Shown here in pieces: positions 1 through 9,113 of a stretch of 64,000 nucleotides of DNA. How positions within the stretch are numbered: the stretch's first letter is position 1; every line of letters begins with the position of its first letter. The position numbers and the translations under genes were made by a program. Under the pieces are notes generated by a model. That model was not told where the DNA came from. It saw only the letters and a list, made by a program, of their open reading frames with translations, and searched no databases. The DNA lies in the NCBI RefSeq assembly GCF_007859075.1, contig NZ_VOAK01000022.1, positions 62,001-126,000 of the forward strand. Reading direction: 5' to 3'. The stretch comes from Gemmobacter aquaticus. Lineage in GTDB: Bacteria > Pseudomonadota > Alphaproteobacteria > Rhodobacterales > Rhodobacteraceae.

Positions 1-2555
1 AGGGCGAAGGCGTCTCACCGGATGCGATTGCAGGGCTCGATGTGTCAAACCATTCGGCCCATTGGGCACGGGTGCAGCAGTTCATGCAGATCCTGCAGCC
101 CTTCTTTTCCGCAGATGAGGCGACCGATCAACAGACAAGGCTGCGGCAGGTGGTCGAAGGGCTCGAGCGTGCCTGGCAGACGCTTGATCCTGCTGACCCG
201 GTGATCATCGCAGGCTCGACCGGCTCACGCGGAACCACGCTGCGCATGATGCAGAAGGTGCTGGCGCGGCAAAAGGGTGTGGTCGTCCTGCCGGGTTTCG
301 ACTTTGACATGCCGCTGCCCGTCTGGGCCGGGCTTGGCGATGCCTTGACCTCGGAAGATCACCCGCAATACCGCTTTCGCCAATTGTTCGAGGTGATGGA
401 CCTGTCGCCCGAAGATGTCCGGCCCTGGACAGATCGCGCGGCACCCAATGGGCCAAGGAACAGGCTGGTGTCGCTGTCGCTGCGACCGGCGCCAGTGACC
501 GACCAGTGGCTGACCGAGGGTGTCGCCCTGACCGATCTGGACGTCGCGACCGCAAGCCTGACATTGATCGAGGCCGACAGCCCGCGGGACGAGGCATTGG
601 CCCTGGCGCTGATCCTGCGCGAGGCCGCCGAACACGGGCTTCGGACGGCGCTGATTACCCCGGACCGCGGCTTGACCCGCCGTGTCGAGGCGGCGCTTGA
701 TCGCTGGGGAATCCGGCCAGACGATTCTGCCGGAAAGCCGCTGCCGCTGACCCCGCCAGGTCGGCTTATGCGCCATGTTGCGTCTCTGTTCGGCCAGAAA
801 CTGACATCCGAAGCGCTTCTGGTCATCCTGAAGCATCCGCTGACGGCGAGTGATTCCGAACGCGGGCGGCACCTCTTGCTGACCCGCGAACTGGAGCTCT
901 GGTTGCGCCGGTCAGGTCCGCCATTCCCGACTGCTCCGGTCCTGCAGGGCTGGGCGACGGCAGGCAAACTGCCCGAATGCGAAGCATGGGTAGACTGGAT
1001 CATCACGACCATCGGCGGCCTTGAGCATCAAGGCGAGGCATCGCTGAAGACCCGGCTGCAGCACCATCTTGGGATCACCGAGGCGCTTGCCCGTGGCCCA
1101 TGGGGTACAGGCAGCGGGGCGCTCTGGAATGGCGTGGCGGGTGAAGCGGCACGGGCGGCGGTGGATGAATTGCTAGCCGAGGCAGAGGCTGGCGGTGACC
1201 TTTTACCCTTTGACTACCGCGCCTTGTTCGACGCCGTCCTTGGTCGCGGCGAGGTGCGGGAGGACCGCATGGTCCACCCACAGATCATGTTCTGGGGCAC
1301 GCTCGAGGCCCGTGTCGGCGGTGCGGATCTTGTGGTTCTGGGAGGGCTCAACGACGGCGTCTGGCCACAATCCCCGCCGCCTGACCCATGGCTTAATCGC
1401 AGGATGCGGCTCGAGGCTGGCCTCAGCCTGCCCGAGCGGCAGATCGGCCTTTCCGCGCATGACTACCAGCAAGCCATCGCCGCGCCCCGCGTGATCCTGA
1501 GCCGTGCGCGCCGCGATTCAGATGCCGAAACCGTGCCGTCCCGGTGGCTGAACAGGCTGACCAACCTTCTGGGCGGTTTGCCCGATCAGGGTGGCCCCGA
1601 GGCGCTCGACGCCATGCGCGGGCGGGGCAATCAATGGCTGGAGTTGGCAAACCGGCTGGAGAGACCAGACGCCGCGTTGCCTGCGGCGGGACGTCCCTCG
1701 CCCCAACCCCCCGTTGCCCATCGACCGCGCGAACTGGCGCTGACGCGCATCGCCACCCTGATCCGCAACCCTTATGAAATCTACGCGCGCTACATCTTGC
1801 GGCTACGCAAGCTAGATCCACTGCATCGCGGGCCAGATGCGCGGTTGCGGGGATCAACGCTGCACAAGATCCTCGAGACATTCGTACGCGCCCGATCCGG
1901 AATCGCCTCTGGCACAGAGAAGGAGCGGCTTCTGGCCATTGCGGATGAGGTCTTGCAGCAAGAGGTGTCCTGGCCGGCCGCGCGGATGCTCTGGCGGGCA
2001 CGGCTTGAACGCGCAGCAGACTTCTTCCTGTCGGTTGACGGTGCCGACGGCGGCATCCCGGTCAGCCTAGAAGAAGCAGGTCGGCTCAGGCTGGCGGATC
2101 TGGATTTCAGCCTGTGGGGGATACCGGATCGGATTGACCTGCTGCCGGACGGACGCCTGCATATCATCGACTACAAGACCGGAACCCCGCCGACGAGCGA
2201 GCAGCAAAACAAGTTTGACAAGCAGTTGCTATTGGCCGCCTGCATGGCAGAACGCGGTGGATTTGATCCGCTTGGGCCAACGGAAGTCGCGCGCATTTCC
2301 TACATCGGGCTTGGCACACAGCCCAAAGTGGTCACCACCCCGATCACAGCCGAAATCACCGCCGAAACATGGGATAGCCTGCATCGGTTGATCGCGCGCT
2401 ACATGCAGCCACAAACCGGATACACTGCCAGAAGGGCTATGTTCGAGACGAATTTTCCCGGCGACTATGACCACCTCTCGCGGTTTGGCGAGTGGGAAAT
2501 GACCGACCCAGCCCAGCCTTGCCGGACAGGAACTGCCGGAGAGCCGAATGCGTGA
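1..2555 (+). CDS. addB: AddB, subunit of AddAB helicase-nuclease (5' end outside window)
   Basis: Second subunit of the AddAB enzyme, which resects double-strand breaks for RecA-dependent repair and replaces RecBCD in alphaproteobacteria. The frame is open from base 3 with no convincing start; a GTG at 42 is probably internal, and about 850 residues are visible against roughly 1000 for the family, so the N-terminus lies upstream. The C-terminal third is a PD-(D/E)XK nuclease: a G-x-x-x-H element (LRGSTLHKIL, around visible residue 615) followed by GIPDRIDL and IDYKTGT (around 722) with a later Gln-rich helix. The cysteines that hold an Fe-S cluster in Bacillus AddB are not evident. The stop overlaps the addA start by 8 bp, so the two are translationally coupled. 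Confidence 0.93.
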   Translation, partial: GEGVSPDAIAGLDVSNHSAHWARVQQFMQILQPFFSADEATDQQTRLRQVVEGLERAWQTLDPADPVIIAGSTGSRGTTLRMMQKVLARQKGVVVLPGFDFDMPLPVWAGLGDALTSEDHPQYRFRQLFEVMDLSPEDVRPWTDRAAPNGPRNRLVSLSLRPAPVTDQWLTEGVALTDLDVATASLTLIEADSPRDEALALALILREAAEHGLRTALITPDRGLTRRVEAALDRWGIRPDDSAGKPLPLTPPGRLMRHVASLFGQKLTSEALLVILKHPLTASDSERGRHLLLTRELELWLRRSGPPFPTAPVLQGWATAGKLPECEAWVDWIITTIGGLEHQGEASLKTRLQHHLGITEALARGPWGTGSGALWNGVAGEAARAAVDELLAEAEAGGDLLPFDYRALFDAVLGRGEVREDRMVHPQIMFWGTLEARVGGADLVVLGGLNDGVWPQSPPPDPWLNRRMRLEAGLSLPERQIGLSAHDYQQAIAAPRVILSRARRDSDAETVPSRWLNRLTNLLGGLPDQGGPEALDAMRGRGNQWLELANRLERPDAALPAAGRPSPQPPVAHRPRELALTRIATLIRNPYEIYARYILRLRKLDPLHRGPDARLRGSTLHKILETFVRARSGIASGTEKERLLAIADEVLQQEVSWPAARMLWRARLERAADFFLSVDGADGGIPVSLEEAGRLRLADLDFSLWGIPDRIDLLPDGRLHIIDYKTGTPPTSEQQNKFDKQLLLAACMAERGGFDPLGPTEVARISYIGLGTQPKVVTTPITAEITAETWDSLHRLIARYMQPQTGYTARRAMFETNFPGDYDHLSRFGEWEMTDPAQPCRTGTAGEPNA

Positions 2556-5500
2556 TGCCGCCAGCCAGCGCCAGGTCGATGCCGCGCGACCTGACAGGTC
2601 AACCTGGCTTTCCGCCAACGCGGGGTCAGGAAAAACCCGTGTCCTGACCGATCGTGTTGCACGGCTCTTGCTGTCGGGCGTCGATCCGGCGCGAATCTTG
2701 TGTCTGACCTACACCAAGGCCGCCGCGTCCGAGATGCAGAACCGGCTCTTTGCCCGGCTTGGCGCCTGGGCAATGACACCCGAACCAGATCTTCGGGGCG
2801 CACTGGCCGAGCTTGGGATCGAAGGAGAGGTTTCACGTGAAACACTCGGCCAAGCGCGGAGGCTCTTCGCGCGGGCCATCGAAACCCCGGGCGGCCTGCG
2901 TATTCAGACGATCCACAGTTTCTGCGCGATGATCCTGCGTCGCTTTCCGCTTGAGGCCGGCGTCTCGCCGCAGTTCACCGAGATGGACGACCGCGCCTCG
3001 CGTCTCCTGCGGGAAGAGATCCTCGAGGAAATGGCGGAGTCGCTGGCGCCGCAGATCATGGCCGATCTGGCCCGATGCCACAGCGGACAGGACTTCATGC
3101 AGCTCGCCTCCGAGGTGATCCGCAACGCAGACGGTTTCCCCGCGGAGCACAGGCCTGACCATCTGGCCAGAGCCTTTGGCCTGCAGGGTCAAGAAACCGC
3201 AGAGTCCATCGTCGCGTCCGTGGTTCTGGGCGACGAAGTGCTCTGGCTACCCGAGGCGATTTCAATCATCGCAAAGGGGACAACGACAGATCAGAAAACT
3301 GCAGATCGACTTGCAGCACTGGATTTTTCGCAGCCGGACCTTGATTTGGTCGAGGCGCTGGAAAGCTTCATGCTGTTCGGGGCAACGGCCAAAACCCCGT
3401 TTGGCGCAAAGGCCGGAAGCCTACCCAACAAAGACGCGCGCACCGCGCTTGGACCACTGACTGTCAAGCTTGATGATCTCATGCGCCGCGTCGAGGACGC
3501 GCGCCCCCGCCGGCTTGCCCTGCTGGCCGCGCAGCGCAGCATAGTGCTGCACCGGTTCGCGCAGGCCTTTCTGCCGATCTACGCCCATCGCAAGACATTG
3601 CGCGGTGCGCTTGACTTTGATGATCTGATCTCGCGCGCCAAGGCCCTGTTGACCGACCCGGCGGTGGCGCAGTGGGTGCTCTTCCGGCTCGACGGGGGGA
3701 TCGACCACATCCTCGTGGATGAGGCGCAGGATACCTCGCCCCAGCAATGGAATGTGATCGAGCTTCTGGCGCAAGAATTCACATCGGGCAAAGGGGCCCG
3801 CGATGTCGAACGCACCATCTTTGTCGTAGGTGACCAGAAGCAATCCATCTACTCGTTTCAGGGCGCCGACGTCACCGCCTTTGCCGCGATGCGCGATGCC
3901 TTCGCCGATCGCCTGAACGCGGTCGGCGCGCCGTTCCAGCGGCTGGAACTTGAACATTCCTTCCGTTCATCCCCGCTCATACTCGACCTCGTCGACAAGA
4001 CCTTTCCGCCGCAGCTGCACCCCGCGCTCGGAGGACCCTCACAGCACCTTGCGTTCCGCAGCTCCATGCCCGGCCGCGTCGAGATCTGGCCGCCGATCCC
4101 GCCCGCGTCAAATCCGGCGGACGACGACTGGAGCAATCCGGTCGATCTCGTCACCTCGGAACATCATGCAGCCAGTCTCGGACGGCAGGTTGCCGAACGG
4201 ATCGGCCAAATCCTGTCGTCAGGCATCCTGATCCCGGATGGCAAAGGCGCCCGCCCTGTACACCCCGGCGACTTCCTCATTCTGGTCCGTCGCCGCTCTG
4301 CCCTGTTTGCCGAGATCATCCGCGCCTGCAAAGAGGCAGGTCTGCCGATTGCCGGGGCTGACCGGCTGCATTTGGGCGGCGAGATGGCGGTCAAGGATCT
4401 GACCTCGCTCCTCGCCTTTCTGGCCCTGCCCGAGGACGATCTCGCCCTTGCCGAAGTTCTGCGCTCACCCCTCTTTGGCTGGTCCGAGGCTCAGCTCTAT
4501 GATCTGGCCCAGCCCCGTCGTGGATACCTGTGGGAGGCGCTGCGCCAGTATGAGCGTGGCGCAGATGCTGTCGCGGTGCTGCAGGATCTGCGCGACAATG
4601 CCGATTACCTGCGCCCCTTCGACTTGATCGAACGCGCCCTGACCCGGCATGACGGAAGGCGCAAACTGCTTGCGCGCCTCGGGTCCGAGGCCGAAGACGG
4701 GATCAACGAGTTGTTGACGCAGGCCCTGATTTACGAACGCAATGACGTGCCAAGCCTGACCGGTTTCCTGACCTGGCTTCAGGCCGACGACGTGCAGATC
4801 AAGCGCCAGATGGAAAGCGCGGGTCGCAAGATCCGCGTGATGACAGTGCATGGCGCCAAGGGGCTTGAGGCCCCGATTGTCATCCTGCCCGACACCGCCG
4901 ATACCCGTCCAAACGACCGGGATGAGGTGCTGCGCCTTGGCCCGCATGCCGTCTGGCGGACGCCCTCGGGCGAGAGCCCCGCCCAGATCGAAGCCGTGCG
5001 CAGGGTGCGCGCAGAGCGCGCGCAGGCCGAATCCATGCGGCTTCTGTATGTCGCGCTCACCCGCGCCCAAAGCTGGCTGATCGTGGCGGCAGCAGGGGCG
5101 CTTGCCTCTCAAAAGGCCGGCGCGACCGAGGGCGAGCCCGCCTGGTATGATCTGGTCCGCAACGGTGCGCTGGCGATCGGGGCAAGCCCTCGCCCGGATG
5201 GAGTCCTCGCCTGCGAGTTCGGGACGTGGGAGCATGGCACACCCGACCTTGGGCCTGTTGCTGCACCGGATGTCCAGCTTCCCGGTTGGACCGCGACCCC
5301 GGCGCCGGCCGGGCAGCAGCCAGAAAAGCCTGTCTCACCGTCCGATCTTGGGGGCGCAAAGGCGCTACCCGGCGAGGGTGAAGGCGGAGATGTGCATGGT
5401 GTTGACCGTGGCACCGCCCTTCACGCGCTGCTGGAGCTGATGGAGCCTGATGCCTCGGATCTGTGGCCCATAATTGCGCGCAGTCTGATTGCTGAACCCG

Positions 5501-5847
5501 TGGCACGCGCCGAGTTGTTGGCAGAGGCCACTCGATTGCTCTCAGACCCGGCGCTGCGGCACGTCTTCGCGCCTGACGCTTTGCGTGAGGTCGAAGTTAC
5601 GGCCCCGCATGAAGGCAAGCGACTACTGGGCAAGATAGACCGGCTGATTGTGCGTCCGGATCATGTGCTGATCATCGATTTCAAATCAAACCGCACGGTG
5701 CCCGATCATCCCGGCGCAATTCCCGAAGGTCTGGTTCGCCAGATGCGCGCCTACGCCGATGCGATGCGCCAGATTTACCCCGACCGCCGAATCGACTGCG
5801 CAATTCTCTGGACCAGAACCGGGGCGCTGATGGCGGTGCCGGTCTGA
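2548..5847 (+). CDS. addA: AddA, UvrD/RecB-type helicase-nuclease
   Basis: ATP-dependent 3'-5' helicase with a second nuclease domain, partner of AddB in double-strand-break processing. At 1099 residues it is near family length. Visible: Walker A ANAGSGKT (residues 23-30), motif II LVDEAQDTS (about 388), a UvrD-like GDQKQSIY, motif VI LLYVALTRAQ (about 831-840), and a C-terminal RecB-type nuclease with GTALHALLE (about 953), GKIDRL (about 1031) and IDFKSN (about 1042). The ATG at 2548 sits in the end of addB, inside an ATGCGTGA overlap. Bases 2829-2844 form a parS site that is read here as Val-Ser-Arg-Glu-Thr. Confidence 0.96.
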   Translation: MRDAASQRQVDAARPDRSTWLSANAGSGKTRVLTDRVARLLLSGVDPARILCLTYTKAAASEMQNRLFARLGAWAMTPEPDLRGALAELGIEGEVSRETLGQARRLFARAIETPGGLRIQTIHSFCAMILRRFPLEAGVSPQFTEMDDRASRLLREEILEEMAESLAPQIMADLARCHSGQDFMQLASEVIRNADGFPAEHRPDHLARAFGLQGQETAESIVASVVLGDEVLWLPEAISIIAKGTTTDQKTADRLAALDFSQPDLDLVEALESFMLFGATAKTPFGAKAGSLPNKDARTALGPLTVKLDDLMRRVEDARPRRLALLAAQRSIVLHRFAQAFLPIYAHRKTLRGALDFDDLISRAKALLTDPAVAQWVLFRLDGGIDHILVDEAQDTSPQQWNVIELLAQEFTSGKGARDVERTIFVVGDQKQSIYSFQGADVTAFAAMRDAFADRLNAVGAPFQRLELEHSFRSSPLILDLVDKTFPPQLHPALGGPSQHLAFRSSMPGRVEIWPPIPPASNPADDDWSNPVDLVTSEHHAASLGRQVAERIGQILSSGILIPDGKGARPVHPGDFLILVRRRSALFAEIIRACKEAGLPIAGADRLHLGGEMAVKDLTSLLAFLALPEDDLALAEVLRSPLFGWSEAQLYDLAQPRRGYLWEALRQYERGADAVAVLQDLRDNADYLRPFDLIERALTRHDGRRKLLARLGSEAEDGINELLTQALIYERNDVPSLTGFLTWLQADDVQIKRQMESAGRKIRVMTVHGAKGLEAPIVILPDTADTRPNDRDEVLRLGPHAVWRTPSGESPAQIEAVRRVRAERAQAESMRLLYVALTRAQSWLIVAAAGALASQKAGATEGEPAWYDLVRNGALAIGASPRPDGVLACEFGTWEHGTPDLGPVAAPDVQLPGWTATPAPAGQQPEKPVSPSDLGGAKALPGEGEGGDVHGVDRGTALHALLELMEPDASDLWPIIARSLIAEPVARAELLAEATRLLSDPALRHVFAPDALREVEVTAPHEGKRLLGKIDRLIVRPDHVLIIDFKSNRTVPDHPGAIPEGLVRQMRAYADAMRQIYPDRRIDCAILWTRTGALMAVPV
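2829..2844. promoter_or_regulatory. parS centromere site A (inside addA)
   Basis: The 14-bp perfect palindrome GTTTCACGTGAAAC spans 2830-2843, with one flanking mismatch to the full consensus TGTTTCACGTGAAACA. It is the outermost of five sites in this window, about 21 kb from the candidate origin. It is read in addA as Val-Ser-Arg-Glu-Thr. Confidence 0.85.
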
Positions 5848-5853
5848 ACCGCC

Positions 5854-6717
5854 CTAATGGGATTGCAGAAACTCGTCGACCTCGGTCGCAAGCGGAATTG
5901 CAGGTGCCGCCCCCGGCCGTGTGACCTGAATCGCCGAGGCCGCCGAGGCCCTCCGCATCGCCGCCGCGCGGTCAAGCCCACGGTCGAGCCCGGCGGCCAG
6001 TGTGCCGATAAACGTGTCACCGGCGCCAGTGGTATCCACAGGCGTCACGGCGAATGCGGGCACAAAAAGCGGCTCTAAATTGGCCGAAATCCACTCGGCG
6101 CCGCGCGCGCCACGGGTAATCACGCAATCACAGTCCGGCAAGCGACCGAGTTCGGAGCGCAGTTGCTCGGCTTCAATCTCGTTCATCACCAGCAGGGAAA
6201 CATGAGGCAGAACCGCCCGCACGGCCGAGATGTCAAAGGGTGCCGCCGAATAGATCACCCGCAGTCCCTTGCTGGCCGCCAGGGCCGCAGCCTCGGCCTG
6301 TGCCGTCGTTTCGTTCTGCAACAGCAGGGTATCCCCTGCCGCAGCACCCGCCAGCGCAGCCGCGGCCATTGCTGGCGACAGTGCGCGGTTTGCCCCCGGA
6401 TAGATGACAATTGCATTCTCTGCGCCGGGGTCGACATTGATGATCGCATGCCCCGTTGCCACCTCGAGCTGCGCAACATAGCTCAGGTCAACGCCATAGC
6501 GCTCCAGTGCGATCAACACCCAGTCGCTTGCGGGGCCGACTGCGCCGATATGCAGGCAGTGGGCGCCTGCCCGGGCTGCAGCAACGGACTGATTGGCCCC
6601 TTTGCCGCCAAGACCTTGCGTATAGTTCAGCGCCGAAAGCGTCTCACCCGGAGCGGGAAGGTGCGGCACGCGATAGACATGGTCGATATTGATCGAACCC
6701 AAGTTGTAGATCGTCAT
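5854..6717 (-). CDS. rbsK: Ribokinase-like PfkB-family sugar kinase
   Basis: Cytoplasmic PfkB-family carbohydrate kinase, best read as ribokinase (ATP plus ribose to ribose 5-phosphate). At 287 residues it is slightly short of the usual 300-310. Signatures are the N-terminal substrate motif GGKGANQ (37-43) and the C-terminal DTTGAGDTF (228-236), whose Asp234 is the expected catalytic base and which also forms the anion hole. It lies 14 bp downstream of maeB on the same strand, so it is probably cotranscribed, though no metabolic link is obvious. It converges on addA with 6 bp between the stops. Substrate is inferred; another pentose or nucleoside is possible. No ribose transporter is nearby. 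Confidence 0.85.
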   Translation of the reverse strand: MTIYNLGSINIDHVYRVPHLPAPGETLSALNYTQGLGGKGANQSVAAARAGAHCLHIGAVGPASDWVLIALERYGVDLSYVAQLEVATGHAIINVDPGAENAIVIYPGANRALSPAMAAAALAGAAAGDTLLLQNETTAQAEAAALAASKGLRVIYSAAPFDISAVRAVLPHVSLLVMNEIEAEQLRSELGRLPDCDCVITRGARGAEWISANLEPLFVPAFAVTPVDTTGAGDTFIGTLAAGLDRGLDRAAAMRRASAASAIQVTRPGAAPAIPLATEVDEFLQSH

Positions 6718-6731
6718 GCCGCCCCCCGTTT

Positions 6732-8987
6732 TTACCCGATCTTGCAGGCGGCAAGCGCCGCCATGTTCAGGATGTCATTCACCGTCGAATTGGTCGAGCA
6801 GATCTGGATCGGTTTCTTCACCCCGGTCAAGATGGGACCGATCACCGTCGCCCCCGCCATCTCCTGCATCAGCTTGACAGAGATTGAGGCTGAATGTCGT
6901 GCCGGCACGACAAGGATGTTTGCGGGCCCCGACAGGCGGCAGAATGGATACTGCGCCATGATCTGCGGGTTCAGCGCAACATCGACCGTCATCTCGCCAT
7001 CGTATTCAAAGTCGACGTTCATCGCATCAAGCACGCGCGGCGCCTCATGCATCTTTGTTGCGCGCTCTGAAACCGGGTACCCGAATGTCGAGAAGCTGAC
7101 AAAGGCCACGCGGGGTTCAAGACCCAGACTGCGCGCAACGCCCGCCGAGCGGATCGCGATCTGCGCCAGATCCTCGGCCTCGGGCCATTCATGCACCAGC
7201 GTGTCACCAATCAGAATGATCCGCCCCTTGTGCAAGAGGGCCGTCACACCCACCGCACCGTCCGCGGCCTTGGCGTCAAAGACATGATTGATCAGGTTCA
7301 GAACATGCGCTGACTTGCGCGTGGCGCCGGTGATCAGGCCATCACCATGTCCATGTGCCAGCATCAACGCCGAGAACACATGACGATCACGGGTCGCCAG
7401 TCGGCGAATGTCATGGTCGTCAAAGCCCTGCCGTTGAAGGCGGCGATAGAGGAATTCCTTGTACTGATCGAGATGACGGGAGTTGCCGGCATTCACCACC
7501 TCAAGCTCGCGGACGGCATCGTGAAGCCCCGCAAGCTCAAGCTTTTCACGCACGTCGGATTCGCGCCCGACGACCAGCGCCTTGCCAAGCCCGGCGCGCT
7601 GGTAGGCAACTGCCGCGCGCAGCACGCGCGGATCGTCCCCTTCGGCAAAGATCATCCGCGCCTGCGCCTGACGCGCACGCGCATGCACGCCTTGCAGGAT
7701 CGACGCCGTCGGGTCCATGCGCGCCTTCAGGCTGGCCTCGTAGCCTTTGAGATCGATGATCGGACGACGGGCCACCCCTGTATCCATACCGGCGCGCGCC
7801 ACGGCGGGCGGGATCACATGGATCAGGCGCGGGTCGAAGGGCGTTGGGATGATGTAGTCCCGCCCGAACGAGAGCTTTCGGCCATAGGCCATCGCCACTT
7901 CATCGGGCACATCTTCCCGCGCAAGGGCCGCTAGCGCGCGGGCGCAGGCAATCTTCATTTCGTCATTGATCGCGCGGGCGTGGATATCCAGCGCCCCGCG
8001 GAACAAATACGGGAAACCAAGCACATTGTTGACCTGGTTGGGATAATCACTGCGGCCAGTTGCGACAATGGCATCGGGCCTTACGGCATGCGCCTCCTCC
8101 GGCGTGATCTCCGGGTCGGGGTTTGCCATGGCAAAGATCACCGGATTCTCGGCCATCGAGGCGACCATCTCGGGCGTCACCGCCCCCTTTGCCGAGACGC
8201 CGAGGAAGACGTCCGCGCCGGTCATCGCCTCTTCAAGCGTGCGGGCGGCGGTGTTCGCCGCATGGGCAGACTTCCATTGGTTCATCCCCTCGGTGCGACC
8301 CTGATAGATCACACCTTTGGTGTCGCACATGATGCAGTTGTCGTGTCGCGCGCCCATCGACTTCAACAGTTCAAGACAGGCGATGCCCGCCGCCCCTGCC
8401 CCGTTGAGGACAATCCTCACATCCTCGATTTTCTTTCCAGACAGTTCCAGCGCATTCAGAAGCCCCGCCGCACAGATCACGGCCGTACCATGCTGGTCAT
8501 CATGGAACACCGGGATGTCCATGATTTCCTTGAGGCGCTGTTCGATGATGAAGCACTCGGGTGCCTTGATATCCTCAAGGTTGATCCCGCCGAAGGTTGG
8601 TCCCATCAGGCGCACAGCCTGAATGATCTCATCCGGGTCTTCGGTATCCAGTTCGATATCGATGGCGTTCACGTCGGCAAAGCGCTTGAAGAGCACCGCC
8701 TTGCCTTCCATCACCGGCTTCGACGCCAGGGCCCCAAGGTTCCCAAGGCCAAGGATGGCGGTGCCGTTCGAGATCACCGCAACCATATTGCCCTTGACCG
8801 TATAGTCATAGGCCGTTTCCGGGCGCTCGGCGATCGCCTGAACCGGAACGGCAACGCCCGGGCTGTAGGCGAGGCTCAGATCGCGCTGTGTCGCCATCGG
8901 CGTCGAGGCGACGATGTCATACTTACCAGGGCGCGGTTCAAGGTGATAAGCAAGCGCCTCTTCAGGCGTGATCTTCGACTTGGTCAT
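6732..8987 (-). CDS. maeB: NADP-dependent malic enzyme fused to a phosphotransacetylase-like domain
   Basis: Oxidative decarboxylation of malate to pyruvate with NADPH formation, linking the TCA cycle to gluconeogenesis and anabolism. I chose the ATG at 8987 (MTKSKITPEEA); an in-frame start at 9044 would add 19 poorly conserved residues. The resulting 751 residues match the large MaeB type: a malic enzyme N-terminal domain, the FHDDQHGTAV motif and a GAGAAGIACL dinucleotide fold, then a phosphotransacetylase-like domain of about 320 residues. In studied MaeB proteins the C-terminal domain is regulatory (acetyl-CoA sensing) rather than catalytic. Divergent from mutS, with about 126 bp between starts for both promoters. 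Confidence 0.95.
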   Translation of the reverse strand: MTKSKITPEEALAYHLEPRPGKYDIVASTPMATQRDLSLAYSPGVAVPVQAIAERPETAYDYTVKGNMVAVISNGTAILGLGNLGALASKPVMEGKAVLFKRFADVNAIDIELDTEDPDEIIQAVRLMGPTFGGINLEDIKAPECFIIEQRLKEIMDIPVFHDDQHGTAVICAAGLLNALELSGKKIEDVRIVLNGAGAAGIACLELLKSMGARHDNCIMCDTKGVIYQGRTEGMNQWKSAHAANTAARTLEEAMTGADVFLGVSAKGAVTPEMVASMAENPVIFAMANPDPEITPEEAHAVRPDAIVATGRSDYPNQVNNVLGFPYLFRGALDIHARAINDEMKIACARALAALAREDVPDEVAMAYGRKLSFGRDYIIPTPFDPRLIHVIPPAVARAGMDTGVARRPIIDLKGYEASLKARMDPTASILQGVHARARQAQARMIFAEGDDPRVLRAAVAYQRAGLGKALVVGRESDVREKLELAGLHDAVRELEVVNAGNSRHLDQYKEFLYRRLQRQGFDDHDIRRLATRDRHVFSALMLAHGHGDGLITGATRKSAHVLNLINHVFDAKAADGAVGVTALLHKGRIILIGDTLVHEWPEAEDLAQIAIRSAGVARSLGLEPRVAFVSFSTFGYPVSERATKMHEAPRVLDAMNVDFEYDGEMTVDVALNPQIMAQYPFCRLSGPANILVVPARHSASISVKLMQEMAGATVIGPILTGVKKPIQICSTNSTVNDILNMAALAACKIG

Positions 8988-9113
8988 CAGGGGGCCATCC
9001 TGTTGGGTTTTCCCCGTCTTATCGCCCATACGCCCGCCTGCCAATTGCGGTTTGCCGCTTTTCGATGCGAAGCCGGTTTTGTAGGGTCAGCAGGCTGATC
9101 AAGGGAGCCCCGC

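Noticed and set aside
7980-9098. 372-codon open frame antisense to maeB
   Set aside because: No start signal or family features; maeB is conserved and complete.
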